Part shown: positions 1-8,147 of the stretch, piece after piece
How positions within the stretch are numbered: the stretch's first letter is position 1
Layout: the number at the start of each line of letters is the position of its first letter
Origin: Aliagarivorans taiwanensis DSM 22990
GTDB taxonomy: Bacteria > Pseudomonadota > Gammaproteobacteria > Enterobacterales > Celerinatantimonadaceae
Direction: 5' to 3'
Length of the DNA stretch: 64,000 bases
NCBI RefSeq assembly: GCF_000429505.1
Contig: NZ_AUBZ01000021.1
Coordinates: 37,953-101,952 of the forward strand
Position numbers and translations under genes: made by a program
Notes under the pieces: generated by a model
The model's database searches: none
The model's input: only the letters and a program-made list of their open reading frames with translations
What the model was told of the DNA's origin: nothing

Positions 1-862
1 GCAGTTCTTTACCCGCTTCGGTTTCATCGTTCGGGTACAGTACTTTAGATACCGCTTCAGCTTGAGATTTCTCAGCTTGAGAGTCGATGTAACCACCGGC
101 GTTGAATACATCCCAATCGAAGAAGTCAGCTGCTTTAGATTCCCACAAACGCAGTACGTTTACAGTTTTCGCTTCGTAGCCAACTACTGGGATATCCCAT
201 GGCACACCCTTGATTTTCCGGCCAGCGTGCCACACTTTGCGCATCTTGCCGTCTTCACCGAATACGGTCTCTACGTAACCGTATAGTGGAACTTCTTGTA
301 CAGATTCTGGACGGCAAATCTCGAATGGGTTGCCGTATTCACGCCAGCTGTCTGGACGCTCGATCTGACGACCGTTTTGGATTTCTTGACGGAACAGGCC
401 GTGCTCGTAGTGGATGCCGTAGCCAACCGCTGGGTAGTTCAGGGTAGCTAGAGAATCGATGAAACAAGCAGCCAGACGACCCAGGCCACCGTTACCCAGA
501 GCCATATCAGGCTCTTCATCACATACGTCGTTGATGTCCTTGCCCAGATCGCTCAGTGCATCACGTGCTGCTTCGAAAACGCCTACGTTGTGCAGGTTGT
601 TAACGGTCAAGCGACCCATCAAGAACTCTAGAGAAAGATAGTGAACCGCACGCGAGTCGTTGTCAGCGTTGGCTTTTGAAGTTTGAGTCAGGCGCTCGAA
701 GATAAGTTCGTTAACAGCTGAGCAGGTCGCTTTCCACCATGCTTGGTCGTTAGCGCGACTTTCATCAGTGCCGTAGGTGCTGCGCAGATGGCGAACGATA
801 GAGTCTTTAAACTCTTTCTTGCTTAAGCCAAGAGAGTTGGCTTGTGCCTTTTTAGCGGCCAT
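1..862 (-). CDS. glgP: Glycogen/maltodextrin phosphorylase, N-terminal part (runs off the left edge)
   Basis: Partial gene: the first 287 codons are present and the rest lies beyond position 1. Glycogen phosphorylase (GT35) uses phosphate to release glucose-1-phosphate from alpha-1,4-glucan chain ends in the cytoplasm. Translation of the minus strand from the ATG at 862 gives MAAKKAQANSLG, followed by the family signatures VHYLSLEFLMGR and DMALGNGGLGRLAACFIDS and the segment GYGIHYEHGLFRQ. The pyridoxal-phosphate site lies in the missing C-terminal part. glgP and malP cannot be separated from this fragment. The product would pass to Pgm, the next gene upstream on the same strand, but 500 bases and a pgm terminator separate them, so it probably has its own promoter. 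The identity is very secure. Confidence 0.93.
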   Translation of the reverse strand, partial: MAAKKAQANSLGLSKKEFKDSIVRHLRSTYGTDESRANDQAWWKATCSAVNELIFERLTQTSKANADNDSRAVHYLSLEFLMGRLTVNNLHNVGVFEAARDALSDLGKDINDVCDEEPDMALGNGGLGRLAACFIDSLATLNYPAVGYGIHYEHGLFRQEIQNGRQIERPDSWREYGNPFEICRPESVQEVPLYGYVETVFGEDGKMRKVWHAGRKIKGVPWDIPVVGYEAKTVNVLRLWESKAADFFDWDVFNAGGYIDSQAEKSQAEAVSKVLYPNDETEAGKEL

Positions 863-1240
863 AGTCTTTTCCTTTATGTCTAACCTTTGACGACGTTTTG
901 TTGCCTACACGGTGTTAACCGATTTTGGGACTAGCCCGCCGTGCAAGCAAAAATTTGTTGAGACAGCAGCTTTATGAATTGATAAAGCAGGCTTAAAAAT
1001 AAGCGACTTACAGTCCTTGCCTCTTAACGCTGACACAGTGTAAATAAATCCAGTGAAAAGCCCAGATCTTGAAAATGATTTCATTTGAAATAATTTTTCA
1101 CAGGTTGATCAACGTCAAATGTTTTAGGGGGTAATTGTCGGTTTTTGAACCACTTTGCGCTAGAAAACATGGGGTATTTACACCACTTGTATCCGACCAT
1201 AAGCGATTAACACGACAGAACAATTACAAAGCGAACAGTT

Positions 1241-1254
1241 TGAAAACGCTTCCC
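1241..1254. promoter_or_regulatory. Candidate LacI/GalR-type operator upstream of glgP
   Basis: TGAAAACGCTTCCC is an imperfect palindrome around a central CG, as in operators of LacI/GalR-family sugar regulators. It lies about 380 bases upstream of glgP. It resembles the site at 25942-25955 before the sugar symporter. This is inference from pattern only. Confidence 0.25.
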
Positions 1255-1318
1255 TGTTTAATATCTAAAATAGTTGCTCAATAGCAATCTCCGTCCATTG
1301 AGATTTTTATAGCGCAAT

Positions 1319-1340
1319 AAAAAAGGAGCCATAAGGCTCC
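1319..1340 (-). terminator. Rho-independent terminator of pgm
   Basis: Read on the minus strand, GGAGCC-TTAT-GGCTCC forms a 6-bp stem with a 4-base loop followed by TTTTTT, starting 23 bases after the pgm stop codon. Confidence 0.85.
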
Positions 1341-1363
1341 TTAATATCTAGCTTAGATTAGCG

Positions 1364-3007
1364 TTAGGCTTTGGCAAGGGCATCGGCAACGATTTTCTGC
1401 GCTTCTTGCTCAATCAGTTGGATGTGCTGTTCGCCTTTAAAGCTTTCCATGTAAATTTTATAGATAGCCTCGGTACCTGATGGGCGAGCAGCGAACCAAC
1501 CGTTCTCGGTCACCACCTTCAAGCCACCAATCGCAGCATCGTTCCCCGGTGCTTTGGTCAGTTTGGCAATGATCGGCTCGCCAGCCAGGGTTTCCGCTTC
1601 CACCATCGATGGGTCCAGCTTGCTCAGAACCGCTTTTTGCTCGATGGTTGCAGGCGCATCGATGCGGCGATATACCGGCTCGCCGAACTCAGCCACAAAG
1701 GCTTGGTAGTGCTCACCCGGATCTTTACCGGTTACCGCGATGATCTCGGCAGCGAGTAAGGCCAGAATGATACCGTCTTTGTCGGTGCTCCATACCTTGC
1801 CATCACGGCGCAGGAACGAGGCCCCGGCACTCTCTTCACCGCCAAAGGCGATGCCGCCATCGAACAAGCCGTCTACGAACCATTTGAAGCCCACGGGTAC
1901 TTCTTTTAGCTCGCGCCCCAGTTTGCCCGCTACGCGGTCAATCATAGAGCTGGATACCAGGGTCTTACCAATAGCGGCATTGGCTGACCAACCTTCGCGG
2001 TTGCTATATAGATAGTTGATAGCAACAGCCAGGTAGTGGTTAGGGTTGAGCAAGCCACTGCTTTTAGTAACGATGCCGTGGCGATCGTAGTCAGGGTCGT
2101 TGCCCACAGCCACGTCGAACTTGTCTTTTAGTGCAATCAGACCCGCCATGGCGTAAGGCGACGAGCAATCCATACGGATCTTGCCGTCTTTATCAACGGT
2201 CATAAACGAGAAGGTCGGGTCGATGCGATCGTTTACCACCTCGATATCCAGGCCGTAACGCTCAGCAATCGCAGGCCAGAAGGCCACGCCGCTACCGCCG
2301 AGGGTATCTACGCCGATTTTCACCTTAGCCTTAGCGATCGCCTGCATGTCGAGTACGTTTTCCAGATCGTCAACGTATGGCGTGATGTAGTCGTAAGACT
2401 CAATGCCATCGCTGGCCAATGCCTGCTCGTAAGGCACGCGCTTAATTGCGCCGGTGTCTTCCGCCAGGATTTGGTTGGCACGGTTCTGCACCCAGGTGGT
2501 GATATCGGAGTCAGCCGGGCCACCGTTTGGTGGGTTGTACTTAAAGCCGCCGTCTTCTGGTGGGTTGTGTGAAGGGGTAATCACTACGCCGTCGGCTTGA
2601 TCGCTGTTAGCCTCGTTGTAGGTCAAAATGGCGTGCGAGATAACCGGCGTTGGAGTGTAGCCAGAGCCTTCTTGATAACGCACTTTTACGCCATTTGCCG
2701 CGAACACTTCCAGCGCTGAGCAAAATGCTGGCTCAGACAGCGCGTGGGTGTCTTTACCGATAAACAGTGGACCATCGATGCCTTGCGACTGACGGTATTC
2801 AACGATGGCCTGGCTTACCGCCAGAATATGGTCTTCGTTGAAGGCCTTGTTGGCTGAGGTGCCGCGGTGTCCTGAGGTACCGAATGCTACTTGCTGCTCG
2901 CGTACGCTAACATCGGGTTTTAACAGGTAGTAATCAGCAACCAGACGAGGGATATCAGCAAGTTGTGAAGGCAAAGCTGGCTTTCCAGCCTGTGGGTGTA
3001 GTGCCAT
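1364..3007 (-). CDS. pgm: Phosphoglucomutase (alpha-D-glucose-specific)
   Basis: Interconverts glucose-1-phosphate and glucose-6-phosphate, linking glycogen breakdown and synthesis to glycolysis. The 547-residue length equals that of the E. coli enzyme (546). All four signature loops are visible in order: the phosphoserine loop [11 protein letters not shown] (near residue 145), the metal-binding loop [10 protein letters not shown] (near 305), the sugar-binding loop [10 protein letters not shown] (near 393) and the phosphate-binding loop [12 protein letters not shown] near the C-terminus. It is followed on the same strand by glgP and preceded by seqA (31-base gap), the same pgm-seqA pairing as in E. 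coli, so seqA and pgm may be co-transcribed. A clear terminator follows. Confidence 0.97.
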   Translation of the reverse strand: MALHPQAGKPALPSQLADIPRLVADYYLLKPDVSVREQQVAFGTSGHRGTSANKAFNEDHILAVSQAIVEYRQSQGIDGPLFIGKDTHALSEPAFCSALEVFAANGVKVRYQEGSGYTPTPVISHAILTYNEANSDQADGVVITPSHNPPEDGGFKYNPPNGGPADSDITTWVQNRANQILAEDTGAIKRVPYEQALASDGIESYDYITPYVDDLENVLDMQAIAKAKVKIGVDTLGGSGVAFWPAIAERYGLDIEVVNDRIDPTFSFMTVDKDGKIRMDCSSPYAMAGLIALKDKFDVAVGNDPDYDRHGIVTKSSGLLNPNHYLAVAINYLYSNREGWSANAAIGKTLVSSSMIDRVAGKLGRELKEVPVGFKWFVDGLFDGGIAFGGEESAGASFLRRDGKVWSTDKDGIILALLAAEIIAVTGKDPGEHYQAFVAEFGEPVYRRIDAPATIEQKAVLSKLDPSMVEAETLAGEPIIAKLTKAPGNDAAIGGLKVVTENGWFAARPSGTEAIYKIYMESFKGEQHIQLIEQEAQKIVADALAKA

Positions 3008-3038
3008 GTTGGCTTCTCCGCTTCCTTGAAGTTAGAAA

Positions 3039-3662
3039 TTAAATAAGATCGACCAGATCCTGGTAGCTTGCTTGGGCAAGGCCCATTTGCTCGGCTACCT
3101 GTGACAGAATTTTTCGTTTTCTATCGGTGTTGGTATTGGTAATCACGAAGTAAGGGGTCTCAGGAATTGCCTGAGGCTTGGTGGTTTTACCGGTTTCCAA
3201 CAACGTTTCTTTAGAAGTCGCAAAGTAGATGCGTTTGCTGCCTTTAATTTCGGTGGCCGCGCCAAACTTGTCGGCGTCATAGGCGTACAGGCGAGACATT
3301 AGCGCCAAAAAGCGTTTGGTAGAGCTGCGCAGCTCGGCAATCTCTTGCAGCGCATCGAAGGCTTGCGCAGGCGTTGCACTAGCAACCGGCTGTTGGGCAG
3401 GCTCAATCGCTACAGCCTCTACCTGTTCTGCTTGCGCTGCTTGCTCTGCTTGCTCTGCTTGCTCTGCTAGTTGTTCGGCCGTTTCAGGCTCAACAGCGGC
3501 TTGTTCTGCAACACTCTCTTGGGCTTGCTGTATGGCGTTAGCGTCTTGCGGCGCATCCACATCTAGCAGGCGACGCAGAATGTCTGAAGCGCTTTCACCG
3601 ATGTATCGGGTTTGCCCTGCGATATAGAAATAAAGGTCATCATCGACTTCTATAGTTTTCAT
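3039..3662 (-). CDS. seqA: SeqA, negative modulator of replication initiation
   Basis: SeqA binds hemimethylated GATC sites, sequesters oriC after initiation and organises newly replicated DNA. The start is the ATG at 3662, giving MKTIEVDDDLYFYIAGQ, which matches the SeqA N-terminal oligomerisation domain; the in-frame extension further upstream is not supported. The C-terminal DNA-binding domain is complete (KRIYFATSKETLLETG, then NTDRKRKILSQVAEQMG). The protein is 207 residues against 181 in E. coli. The extra length is a linker rich in A, E and Q at about residues 55-105, encoded partly by perfect 9-base tandem repeats (3437-3468). It is divergent from ybfF, with a TATAAT -10 on its own strand at 3697-3702. 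Confidence 0.96.
   Translation of the reverse strand: MKTIEVDDDLYFYIAGQTRYIGESASDILRRLLDVDAPQDANAIQQAQESVAEQAAVEPETAEQLAEQAEQAEQAAQAEQVEAVAIEPAQQPVASATPAQAFDALQEIAELRSSTKRFLALMSRLYAYDADKFGAATEIKGSKRIYFATSKETLLETGKTTKPQAIPETPYFVITNTNTDRKRKILSQVAEQMGLAQASYQDLVDLI
3437..3468. repeat. 9-base tandem repeat inside the seqA linker
   Basis: Three perfect copies of CTGCTTGCT (3437-3445, 3446-3454, 3455-3463) and a partial fourth. On the coding strand they give an Ala-Glu-Gln repeat. A 9-base unit changes length in frame, so copy number could vary between strains without breaking seqA. Confidence 0.85.
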
Positions 3663-3696
3663 TGTTTCTTCTGTTTCGTAACATCGTCTTGCGGCT

Positions 3697-3702
3697 ATTA
3701 TA
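3697..3702 (-). promoter_or_regulatory. -10 element of the seqA promoter
   Basis: TATAAT on the minus strand, 34 bases upstream of the seqA ATG, preceded by TG. No good -35 hexamer is seen at 16-18 bases. Confidence 0.45.
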
Positions 3703-3745
3703 CATATGGCCGAGAAGAACTCACCTGAGATAGATTGCAAATTAA

Positions 3746-3765
3746 GCGCTTGATTTCACAAGCGC
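3746..3765 (+). other. Hairpin just upstream of the ybfF ribosome-binding site
   Basis: GCGCTTG-ATTTCA-CAAGCGC is a perfect 7-bp inverted repeat ending one or two bases before AGGGAG. It could shape translation of the TTG-started ybfF or act as an operator in the seqA/ybfF divergent region. Confidence 0.5.
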
Positions 3766-3777
3766 AGGGAGAAAACG

Positions 3778-4545
3778 TTGTCACTTCATTATCAGATCCT
3801 TGGTGAAGGGGAACCGGTGGTTCTGCACCACGGACTCTTTGGTAGCTTGTCGAATCTGGCACTACTGGCAAAACACCTTGTTCAATTGGGATATCAAGTC
3901 ATCAGCGTCGATGCACTCAATCATGGCCACTCCCCCACCAGCGACGATATGTGCTTTGCAACCCAAGCGAAACATTTGGCTTCCCTACTCGACCAACTCG
4001 CTATCGAGCGCTGCTGTATTGTGGGCCACTCGATGGGCGGTAAGGTGGCGATGGCGCTTGCGCTCACAGCCCCCGAGCGAGTGAAGGCGCTGGTTGTCGC
4101 CGATATCGCGCCGGTGGCCTACCAACATAGCCATCAGGCAGTGTTTGATGGCTTGCATGCGGTGCCCTTGGGCCAGATCACCAGCCGCCGCGACGCCGAA
4201 CAGTATATGGCGCAGCATGTTCAAGAGCCGGGCGTTCGGCAGTTTCTACTTAAGTCACTCTCCAAAGAGCCAGAGGGCTGGCGCTGGCTGTTTCGCCTAA
4301 ACGAATTGCGTCGTTGTTATCCGCAGATTATCGACTGGCAGGTCGAGGGCAGATACGAGGGGCCTTGCCTGTTTATTAAGGGCGCACGTTCTGACTATAT
4401 AGAGGCAAAGTACCAGCCGCAGGTCGCGCAGATCTTCCCCCATGCTAGCTTGAAGATCATCGAACAGACCGGCCATTGGCTACACGCTGAAAAACCTGAC
4501 ATTTTCAATCGTTTAACCGAGCGTTTTTTGCACAGCCTAAATTAA
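3778..4545 (+). CDS. ybfF: YbfF-type alpha/beta-hydrolase (esterase)
   Basis: Small cytoplasmic esterase of the alpha/beta-hydrolase fold; E. coli YbfF hydrolyses acyl-CoA and ester substrates in vitro. Visible parts are the oxyanion segment VVLHHGLFGS near residue 15, the nucleophile elbow GHSMGGK near residue 83, and the histidine in TGHWLHAEKP near residue 235. At 255 residues it matches the family (254 in E. coli). The start is TTG at 3778, with AGGGAG about 7 bases upstream; no in-frame ATG gives a complete N-terminus. A perfect 7-bp hairpin (3746-3765) ends just before that ribosome-binding site. The neighbourhood seqA-ybfF-ybfE-fldA matches E. coli. The physiological substrate is unknown. 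Confidence 0.9.
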   Translation: MSLHYQILGEGEPVVLHHGLFGSLSNLALLAKHLVQLGYQVISVDALNHGHSPTSDDMCFATQAKHLASLLDQLAIERCCIVGHSMGGKVAMALALTAPERVKALVVADIAPVAYQHSHQAVFDGLHAVPLGQITSRRDAEQYMAQHVQEPGVRQFLLKSLSKEPEGWRWLFRLNELRRCYPQIIDWQVEGRYEGPCLFIKGARSDYIEAKYQPQVAQIFPHASLKIIEQTGHWLHAEKPDIFNRLTERFLHSLN

Positions 4546-4570
4546 CATGGTTCAGGCGCTGTGCTATAGT
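4542..4570 (+). promoter_or_regulatory. Sigma-70 promoter for the DUF2788-ybfE-fldA genes
   Basis: TTAACA at 4542-4547, a 17-base spacer, then TATAGT at 4565-4570; each hexamer matches consensus at five of six positions. The -35 overlaps the ybfF stop codon, and the -10 is 30 bases before the DUF2788 start. Confidence 0.65.
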
Positions 4571-4599
4571 GCGCCGCATATTTATGAACAGGGATGGTC

Positions 4600-4821
4600 A
4601 TGCTCGCGCAATATATCGATACCTTCGAGGCTTGGGGTCTAAACCTTGGTCTGGTCGTTCTATTCTTTTTTATCGGCATGGCTATCCAAGATGTACTTAA
4701 GAAAGGCAATGTGCCTTTATTTGGCCGTGCGGTGGTATGGCTGGTGCTTTTCTTAGGTTGTGCAGGTTTCATTGCTAAAGGGTTGATACAGGTATTCTGG
4801 CAAGGTGCCGGTGTTGGCTAG
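4600..4821 (+). CDS. Small DUF2788-family membrane protein
   Basis: A 73-residue protein with two hydrophobic segments (about residues 15-32, LGLVVLFFFIGMAIQ, and 47-65, AVVWLVLFLGCAGFIAKG), so a small inner-membrane protein. Length, two-helix layout and position between ybfF and ybfE fit the DUF2788 family of Vibrio and Shewanella relatives. I chose the ATG at 4600 (MLAQYIDTFEAWG) because CAGGGA lies at a good distance upstream; the ATG at 4594 touches that sequence. A promoter sits immediately upstream, and ybfE follows after 20 bases. No function is known for the family. Confidence 0.8.
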   Translation: MLAQYIDTFEAWGLNLGLVVLFFFIGMAIQDVLKKGNVPLFGRAVVWLVLFLGCAGFIAKGLIQVFWQGAGVG

Positions 4822-4841
4822 CAGCAAGTTTTTTATTGTAT

Positions 4842-5129
4842 ATGGCAAAACAGAGCAGCGATCGAACTACAATCGATCTATTTTCTAATGAAAAGCGTGT
4901 CGGTCGTCCCCGTACTAATCCGCTAAGTCGTAAAGATCAGCTTCGCGCGAACAAGCGTAAGCAGATCCAGCGAGATCGGGAAAACGGCTTTAAGCGCATC
5001 GAACTAAAAGTGGATAGTGAACTGTTTGAGCAGCTCAACCAACTGGCAACTGACTCAGGTCTTAGTCGCAGCGAGTTGATTGCTGATATTCTTACTCAAC
5101 AAGTTTCGCTTCTCAACGAAACACCTTAA
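4842..5129 (+). CDS. ybfE: YbfE family protein, probable ribbon-helix-helix DNA-binding protein
   Basis: A 95-residue basic protein. The N-terminal half is rich in Arg and Lys (VGRPRTNPLSRKDQLRANKR). The C-terminal half, FKRIELKVDSELFEQLNQLA followed by SGLSRSELIADILTQQ, has the strand-helix-helix pattern of a ribbon-helix-helix fold. E. coli YbfE belongs to the LexA regulon, but no CTGT-N8-ACAG box is visible here. The start is the ATG at 4842; a TTG six bases upstream is less likely. It lies between DUF2788 and fldA (20-base gaps) and is probably co-transcribed with them. Its DNA targets are unknown. Confidence 0.82.
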   Translation: MAKQSSDRTTIDLFSNEKRVGRPRTNPLSRKDQLRANKRKQIQRDRENGFKRIELKVDSELFEQLNQLATDSGLSRSELIADILTQQVSLLNETP

Positions 5130-5149
5130 CACTGAATACAGGTATAACT

Positions 5150-5677
5150 ATGGCGAGTGTTGGCATTTTCTTTGGCAGTGACACCGGTAACACCGAAGCT
5201 GTCGCGCAAATGATTCAAAAAGAACTTGGTAAAAAACTGGTAGAGATTAAAGATATTGCCAAGTCGACCAAAGAGGAAATCGACGAGTTTTCGTTGATCC
5301 TATTTGGTATCCCTACCTGGTACTACGGCGAAGCCCAGTGTGATTGGGATGACTTCTTCCCAGAGCTAGAGCAAATCGACTTCTCTGAAAAGCTGGTTGC
5401 GATCTTCGGCTGTGGTGACCAAGAAGACTACGCTGAGTACTTCCTGGACGCCATGGGCACCTTGAATGATATAGTGGTAGCAAAAGGCGCCACCGTTATC
5501 GGTCACTGGTCTACCGAAGGCTACGACTTTGAAGAGTCCAAAGCGATGGCCGATGACAACCACTTTGTGGGTCTTGGCATCGACGAAGACCGCCAGCCAG
5601 AGCTGACCGAAGCGCGGGTTAAAGCTTGGTGTGCACAGGTATACGAAGAGATGTGCTTGGCCGAGCTGGAAGGCTAA
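5150..5677 (+). CDS. fldA: Flavodoxin I
   Basis: FMN-containing electron carrier that reduces enzymes such as ferredoxin-dependent reductases, radical SAM enzymes (including BioB, encoded later in this window) and methionine synthase. The FMN-phosphate loop FFGSDTGNTEAV is at residues 7-18, followed by FGIPTWYYGEAQCDWDDF and FGCGDQEDYAEYFLDAMG, which carry the aromatic residues that stack on the flavin. At 175 residues it is a long-chain flavodoxin (176 in E. coli). It is the last gene of the DUF2788-ybfE-fldA unit and is followed by a strong terminator. fur lies 1.3 kb downstream rather than directly adjacent as in E. coli. Confidence 0.97.
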   Translation: MASVGIFFGSDTGNTEAVAQMIQKELGKKLVEIKDIAKSTKEEIDEFSLILFGIPTWYYGEAQCDWDDFFPELEQIDFSEKLVAIFGCGDQEDYAEYFLDAMGTLNDIVVAKGATVIGHWSTEGYDFEESKAMADDNHFVGLGIDEDRQPELTEARVKAWCAQVYEEMCLAELEG

Positions 5678-5713
5678 ACCCTTGCTTACTTAAAAAGCAC
5701 TTAATAATCTCTC

Positions 5714-5743
5714 AATAAAGCCGGTCAATCCGGCTTTATTTTT
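5714..5743 (+). terminator. Terminator after fldA
   Basis: AATAAAGCCGG-TCAAT-CCGGCTTTATT, an 11-bp perfect stem with a T-rich tail, located between fldA and the lytic transglycosylase gene. Confidence 0.88.
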
Positions 5744-5757
5744 GCTTTAATTTAACC

Positions 5758-6363
5758 ATGAGCAAATTATCCTACAGCGCACGTTGTGCCACCGCCCTAC
5801 TCTTATTGTCCTCTGCAGCCACTGCAGATGTTTGGTATTTTCAAGATGAACGGGGGGTTATGCACTTCTCCCAGACCCGCAAAAGCGATAAGTGGCAGCT
5901 ATTGATGCGCACGCCTTCGGGCGCAACCTTCCAAGCGCCGCGCTTGGCCCCTGCGCCGTCACGCCAAAAACTTGGCTACGATCAGTACATCCAAAAGAGC
6001 GCGGTACGTTATGCCTTAGATCCAGCACTGATCCATGCGGTCATCGCAGTAGAGTCAAACTATCAAGTGGATGCGGTATCGCGCGCTGGCGCAATGGGCC
6101 TAATGCAACTGATGCCAGCAACCGCCAAGCGATTCTCAGTGAGTGACCCGTTTGAGGCTGAACAGAATATCGATGCAGGTTCGAAGTACCTGCGTTGGCT
6201 GTTGGATGAGTTTGATTCACTGTCGTTGGCCTTAGCGGGCTACAACGCAGGCGAGAATGCGGTTAAGCGCTACGGCAATCAGATCCCACCATTTAATGAG
6301 ACACAAAACTACGTTGAAAAGGTGATGCGTCGCTATCGCGAAAACCTAACTGCCTTACAATAG
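5758..6363 (+). CDS. Exported lytic transglycosylase (SLT domain)
   Basis: Predicted periplasmic murein lytic transglycosylase that cleaves the MurNAc-GlcNAc bond in peptidoglycan. Residues 1-23 form a signal peptide ending STAD-like (ATADVWYF). A short DUF4124-like segment follows (WYFQDERGVMHFSQT). The SLT domain covers about residues 75-195, with the catalytic glutamate E99 in AVIAVESNYQ, the motif AGAMGLMQLMPATAKRF, and the C-terminal YNAGENAVKRYG. At 201 residues it is a small soluble SLT family member with no lipobox. It begins 14 bases after the fldA terminator and is convergent with the DUF4442 gene. I do not assign a specific Mlt or Slt name. Confidence 0.9.
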   Translation: MSKLSYSARCATALLLLSSAATADVWYFQDERGVMHFSQTRKSDKWQLLMRTPSGATFQAPRLAPAPSRQKLGYDQYIQKSAVRYALDPALIHAVIAVESNYQVDAVSRAGAMGLMQLMPATAKRFSVSDPFEAEQNIDAGSKYLRWLLDEFDSLSLALAGYNAGENAVKRYGNQIPPFNETQNYVEKVMRRYRENLTALQ

Positions 6364-6374
6364 CGCCTTCCCTG

Positions 6375-6866
6375 TTATGCCGCCTCTACTTGGGCGGGCC
6401 TAAAACGGCGCTTCAAGCGGATATACAAAGTGCGCTCGATACGCGCGACAACCTCACCCTGTTCATCGACCACCTCGCAGACCATCTTAGGGTTAAACTT
6501 CTCCCCAGCCTCGGTAGCCATGCGCACTTCGCGTACAAAGCGCTCCTCAATATGAAAACGTGCGTAGAGTTTCCCCATGCCCGGCTTGATAAAGTCGATA
6601 TGGGCCGACTTGTCCCAGATGTGGTAACGCGAGCCCAAAATGGCCATTAACATCAGCGGGTAAATAGGATCGGTCATCGCAAACATCGAGCCACCGAACT
6701 GGCTACGGTTGGCATTTTTGTTCCACCAGCTAAAACGTAGCGCCACTTCGCAATGTGTGAAGTCTTTAGATAAGCGCTTGATTTTGATACCCGATCCCCA
6801 GAATGGTGGCCAGAGATTGAGCGCTAATTTGGCAACGCCGGGGTTTGAGAGGAGCTTTTGAACCAT
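6375..6866 (-). CDS. DUF4442 hotdog-fold protein (thioesterase-like)
   Basis: A 163-residue protein resembling DUF4442, a hotdog-fold family related to acyl-CoA thioesterases. Features are the N-terminal NLWPPFWGSGIKIKRLSKDF, the central FGGSMFAMTDPIYPLMLM that occupies the place of the thioesterase active-site helix, and a C-terminal strand pattern VDEQGEVVARIERTLYIRL. No catalytic residue can be named from sequence alone, so enzymatic activity is an inference from fold family. It is convergent with the lytic transglycosylase and divergent from fur, which starts 164 bases away. Confidence 0.8.
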   Translation of the reverse strand: MVQKLLSNPGVAKLALNLWPPFWGSGIKIKRLSKDFTHCEVALRFSWWNKNANRSQFGGSMFAMTDPIYPLMLMAILGSRYHIWDKSAHIDFIKPGMGKLYARFHIEERFVREVRMATEAGEKFNPKMVCEVVDEQGEVVARIERTLYIRLKRRFRPAQVEAA

Positions 6867-7029
6867 GCTAACCCTTCCATGTGGTACGACCAGTAAGGCA
6901 AAAGCCTAAACAAAAACCGTTCGCAACACAAGAATTTGCCAATGGCGTTTATGTTTCGGTTGGAAGCACATATACTACGTGCAAACTTATAAGCATTTGC
7001 TAAACAAGCAAGGGATCAATACAACCGTT

Positions 7030-7458
7030 ATGCCAGATAACAATGCAGCGCTAAAAAAGGCAGGCCTTAAGGTCACTCTTCCAAGAATGAAGATCCTGGA
7101 CTTACTTCAGTCTCCAGGCAACCAGCATGTAAGTGCTGAAGACCTCTATAAACGCCTGCTCGACCAAGGAGAGGAAATCGGCCTAGCGACTGTATACCGG
7201 GTGCTTAACCAGTTCGACGATGCGGGCATCGTCACCCGTCATCACTTTGAAGGCGGTAAGTCCGTGTTTGAACTGAGCAGTCAAAAACACCACGACCACT
7301 TGGTATGTTTAGATTGTGGCAAGGTAATCGAATTCAGTGACGATACCATTGAAAGCCGCCAGCGTGAGGTGGCGCAGACTAATGGCATCGAGCTTACCAA
7401 CCACAGCCTCTACCTCTACGGTAACTGCAGCAAAGCAGACTGCGAAAACAAGAAGTAA
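7030..7458 (+). CDS. fur: Ferric uptake regulator Fur
   Basis: Fe(II)-dependent repressor of iron acquisition genes. The start is the ATG at 7030: MPDNNAALKKAGLKVTLPRM aligns with the E. coli start, so the upstream in-frame extension is rejected. It has an N-terminal winged helix (SAEDLYKRLLDQGEEIGLAT) and the metal-binding HHDHLVCLDCGKVIEF. The second zinc Cys pair is CSKADC near the C-terminus. It is 142 residues long. A possible -10 (TATACT, 6971-6976) lies 53 bases upstream, without a clear -35. I did not find a convincing Fur box before it, so autoregulation is not supported by what I see. A terminator follows at 7483-7508. Confidence 0.97.
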   Translation: MPDNNAALKKAGLKVTLPRMKILDLLQSPGNQHVSAEDLYKRLLDQGEEIGLATVYRVLNQFDDAGIVTRHHFEGGKSVFELSSQKHHDHLVCLDCGKVIEFSDDTIESRQREVAQTNGIELTNHSLYLYGNCSKADCENKK

Positions 7459-7482
7459 GCGCTCAAGCAATCACTTGCAAGT

Positions 7483-7508
7483 AAAGCCGGCTAACGCCGG
7501 CTTTATTG
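7483..7508. terminator. Terminator between the convergent genes fur and ubiX
   Basis: AAAGCCGGC-TAAC-GCCGGCTTT is a 9-bp perfect stem with a T-rich tail on the plus strand. Its right arm overlaps the ubiX stop codon (7503-7505). Confidence 0.8.
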
Positions 7509-8108
7509 TTGATAGCCCCAGCGTTTAGATAGCCTGTGCTCGATATTTAGGTGATCCATCACGCGTGCCACAACATGGTCGACCAGGTCATCTATCGATT
7601 CCGGCTGGTGATAATAACCCGGACACGCTGGCATGATATCCACGCCCAAGCGTGCCAGTTTAAGCATGTTCTCTAAGTGAATCGCCGAGAAAGGCATCTC
7701 TCGCGGCACCAATACCAACTGCCCCTTCTCTTTAATCACCACATCTGCCGCGCGTTCGATAAGGTTGTCAGACATGCCGTGGGCGACCGCCGCCAAGGTC
7801 CCCATGCTACAAGGGCAAACCACCATTTGCTTCGGTGAAGACGAACCGCTAGCCACTTTGGAGAACCAATCGGTTTTGCCGGGGATCTCCAGCTGTTGCT
7901 CATCAACATTAAAACGCGCGCACAGGTAACTGCGCAACTTATCGTTGTTGTTTGGCCAAGGCTCGGCCAACTCCGTCGCCACTACCACCTTGGCAGCGCT
8001 TGATAGCAAAAGGTGCACTTTATGGCCGGTTGTGAGTAAAGACTCAAGTAAGCGCTGTGCATAAGGTGCGCCTGACGCCCCAGTTATTGCTAATGTGATC
8101 TCTTGCAT
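7503..8108 (-). CDS. ubiX: Flavin prenyltransferase UbiX
   Basis: Makes prenylated FMN from FMN and dimethylallyl phosphate, the cofactor that the decarboxylase UbiD needs in ubiquinone synthesis. The FMN-binding start [20 protein letters not shown] is characteristic, followed by [16 protein letters not shown] and [19 protein letters not shown], which hold the flavin and phosphate contacts. At 201 residues it matches the family length. The ATG at 8108 is preferred; the preceding in-frame TTG gives no better ribosome-binding site. It is divergent from the HD-GYP gene and convergent with fur; ubiD is not in the window. Confidence 0.95.
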   Translation of the reverse strand: MQEITLAITGASGAPYAQRLLESLLTTGHKVHLLLSSAAKVVVATELAEPWPNNNDKLRSYLCARFNVDEQQLEIPGKTDWFSKVASGSSSPKQMVVCPCSMGTLAAVAHGMSDNLIERAADVVIKEKGQLVLVPREMPFSAIHLENMLKLARLGVDIMPACPGYYHQPESIDDLVDHVVARVMDHLNIEHRLSKRWGYQQ

Positions 8109-8147
8109 CAACGTAAGTTCTCGTTCTTATGTTAAAATATAGTTTAA

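Larger units (their letters stand above)
863..1363. other. Intergenic region between glgP and pgm
   Basis: No supported gene. It should hold the glgP promoter, but I see no convincing -35/-10 pair. Three structures stand out: an A+T-rich imperfect inverted repeat at 1071-1099, a LacI-family-like half-palindrome at 1241-1254, and the pgm terminator at 1319-1340. Confidence 0.6.

Noticed and set aside
4800..4860. Possible LexA box before ybfE (TTGT...ACAG)
   Set aside because: The spacing is ten bases rather than eight and the first half is TTGT, so it does not meet CTGT-N8-ACAG even though E. coli ybfE is LexA-controlled.
6976..7029. Fur box or autoregulatory operator before fur
   Set aside because: CTTATAAG and flanking GCAAA/TTTGC look symmetric at first, but their centres differ by one base and they do not match the Fur consensus.
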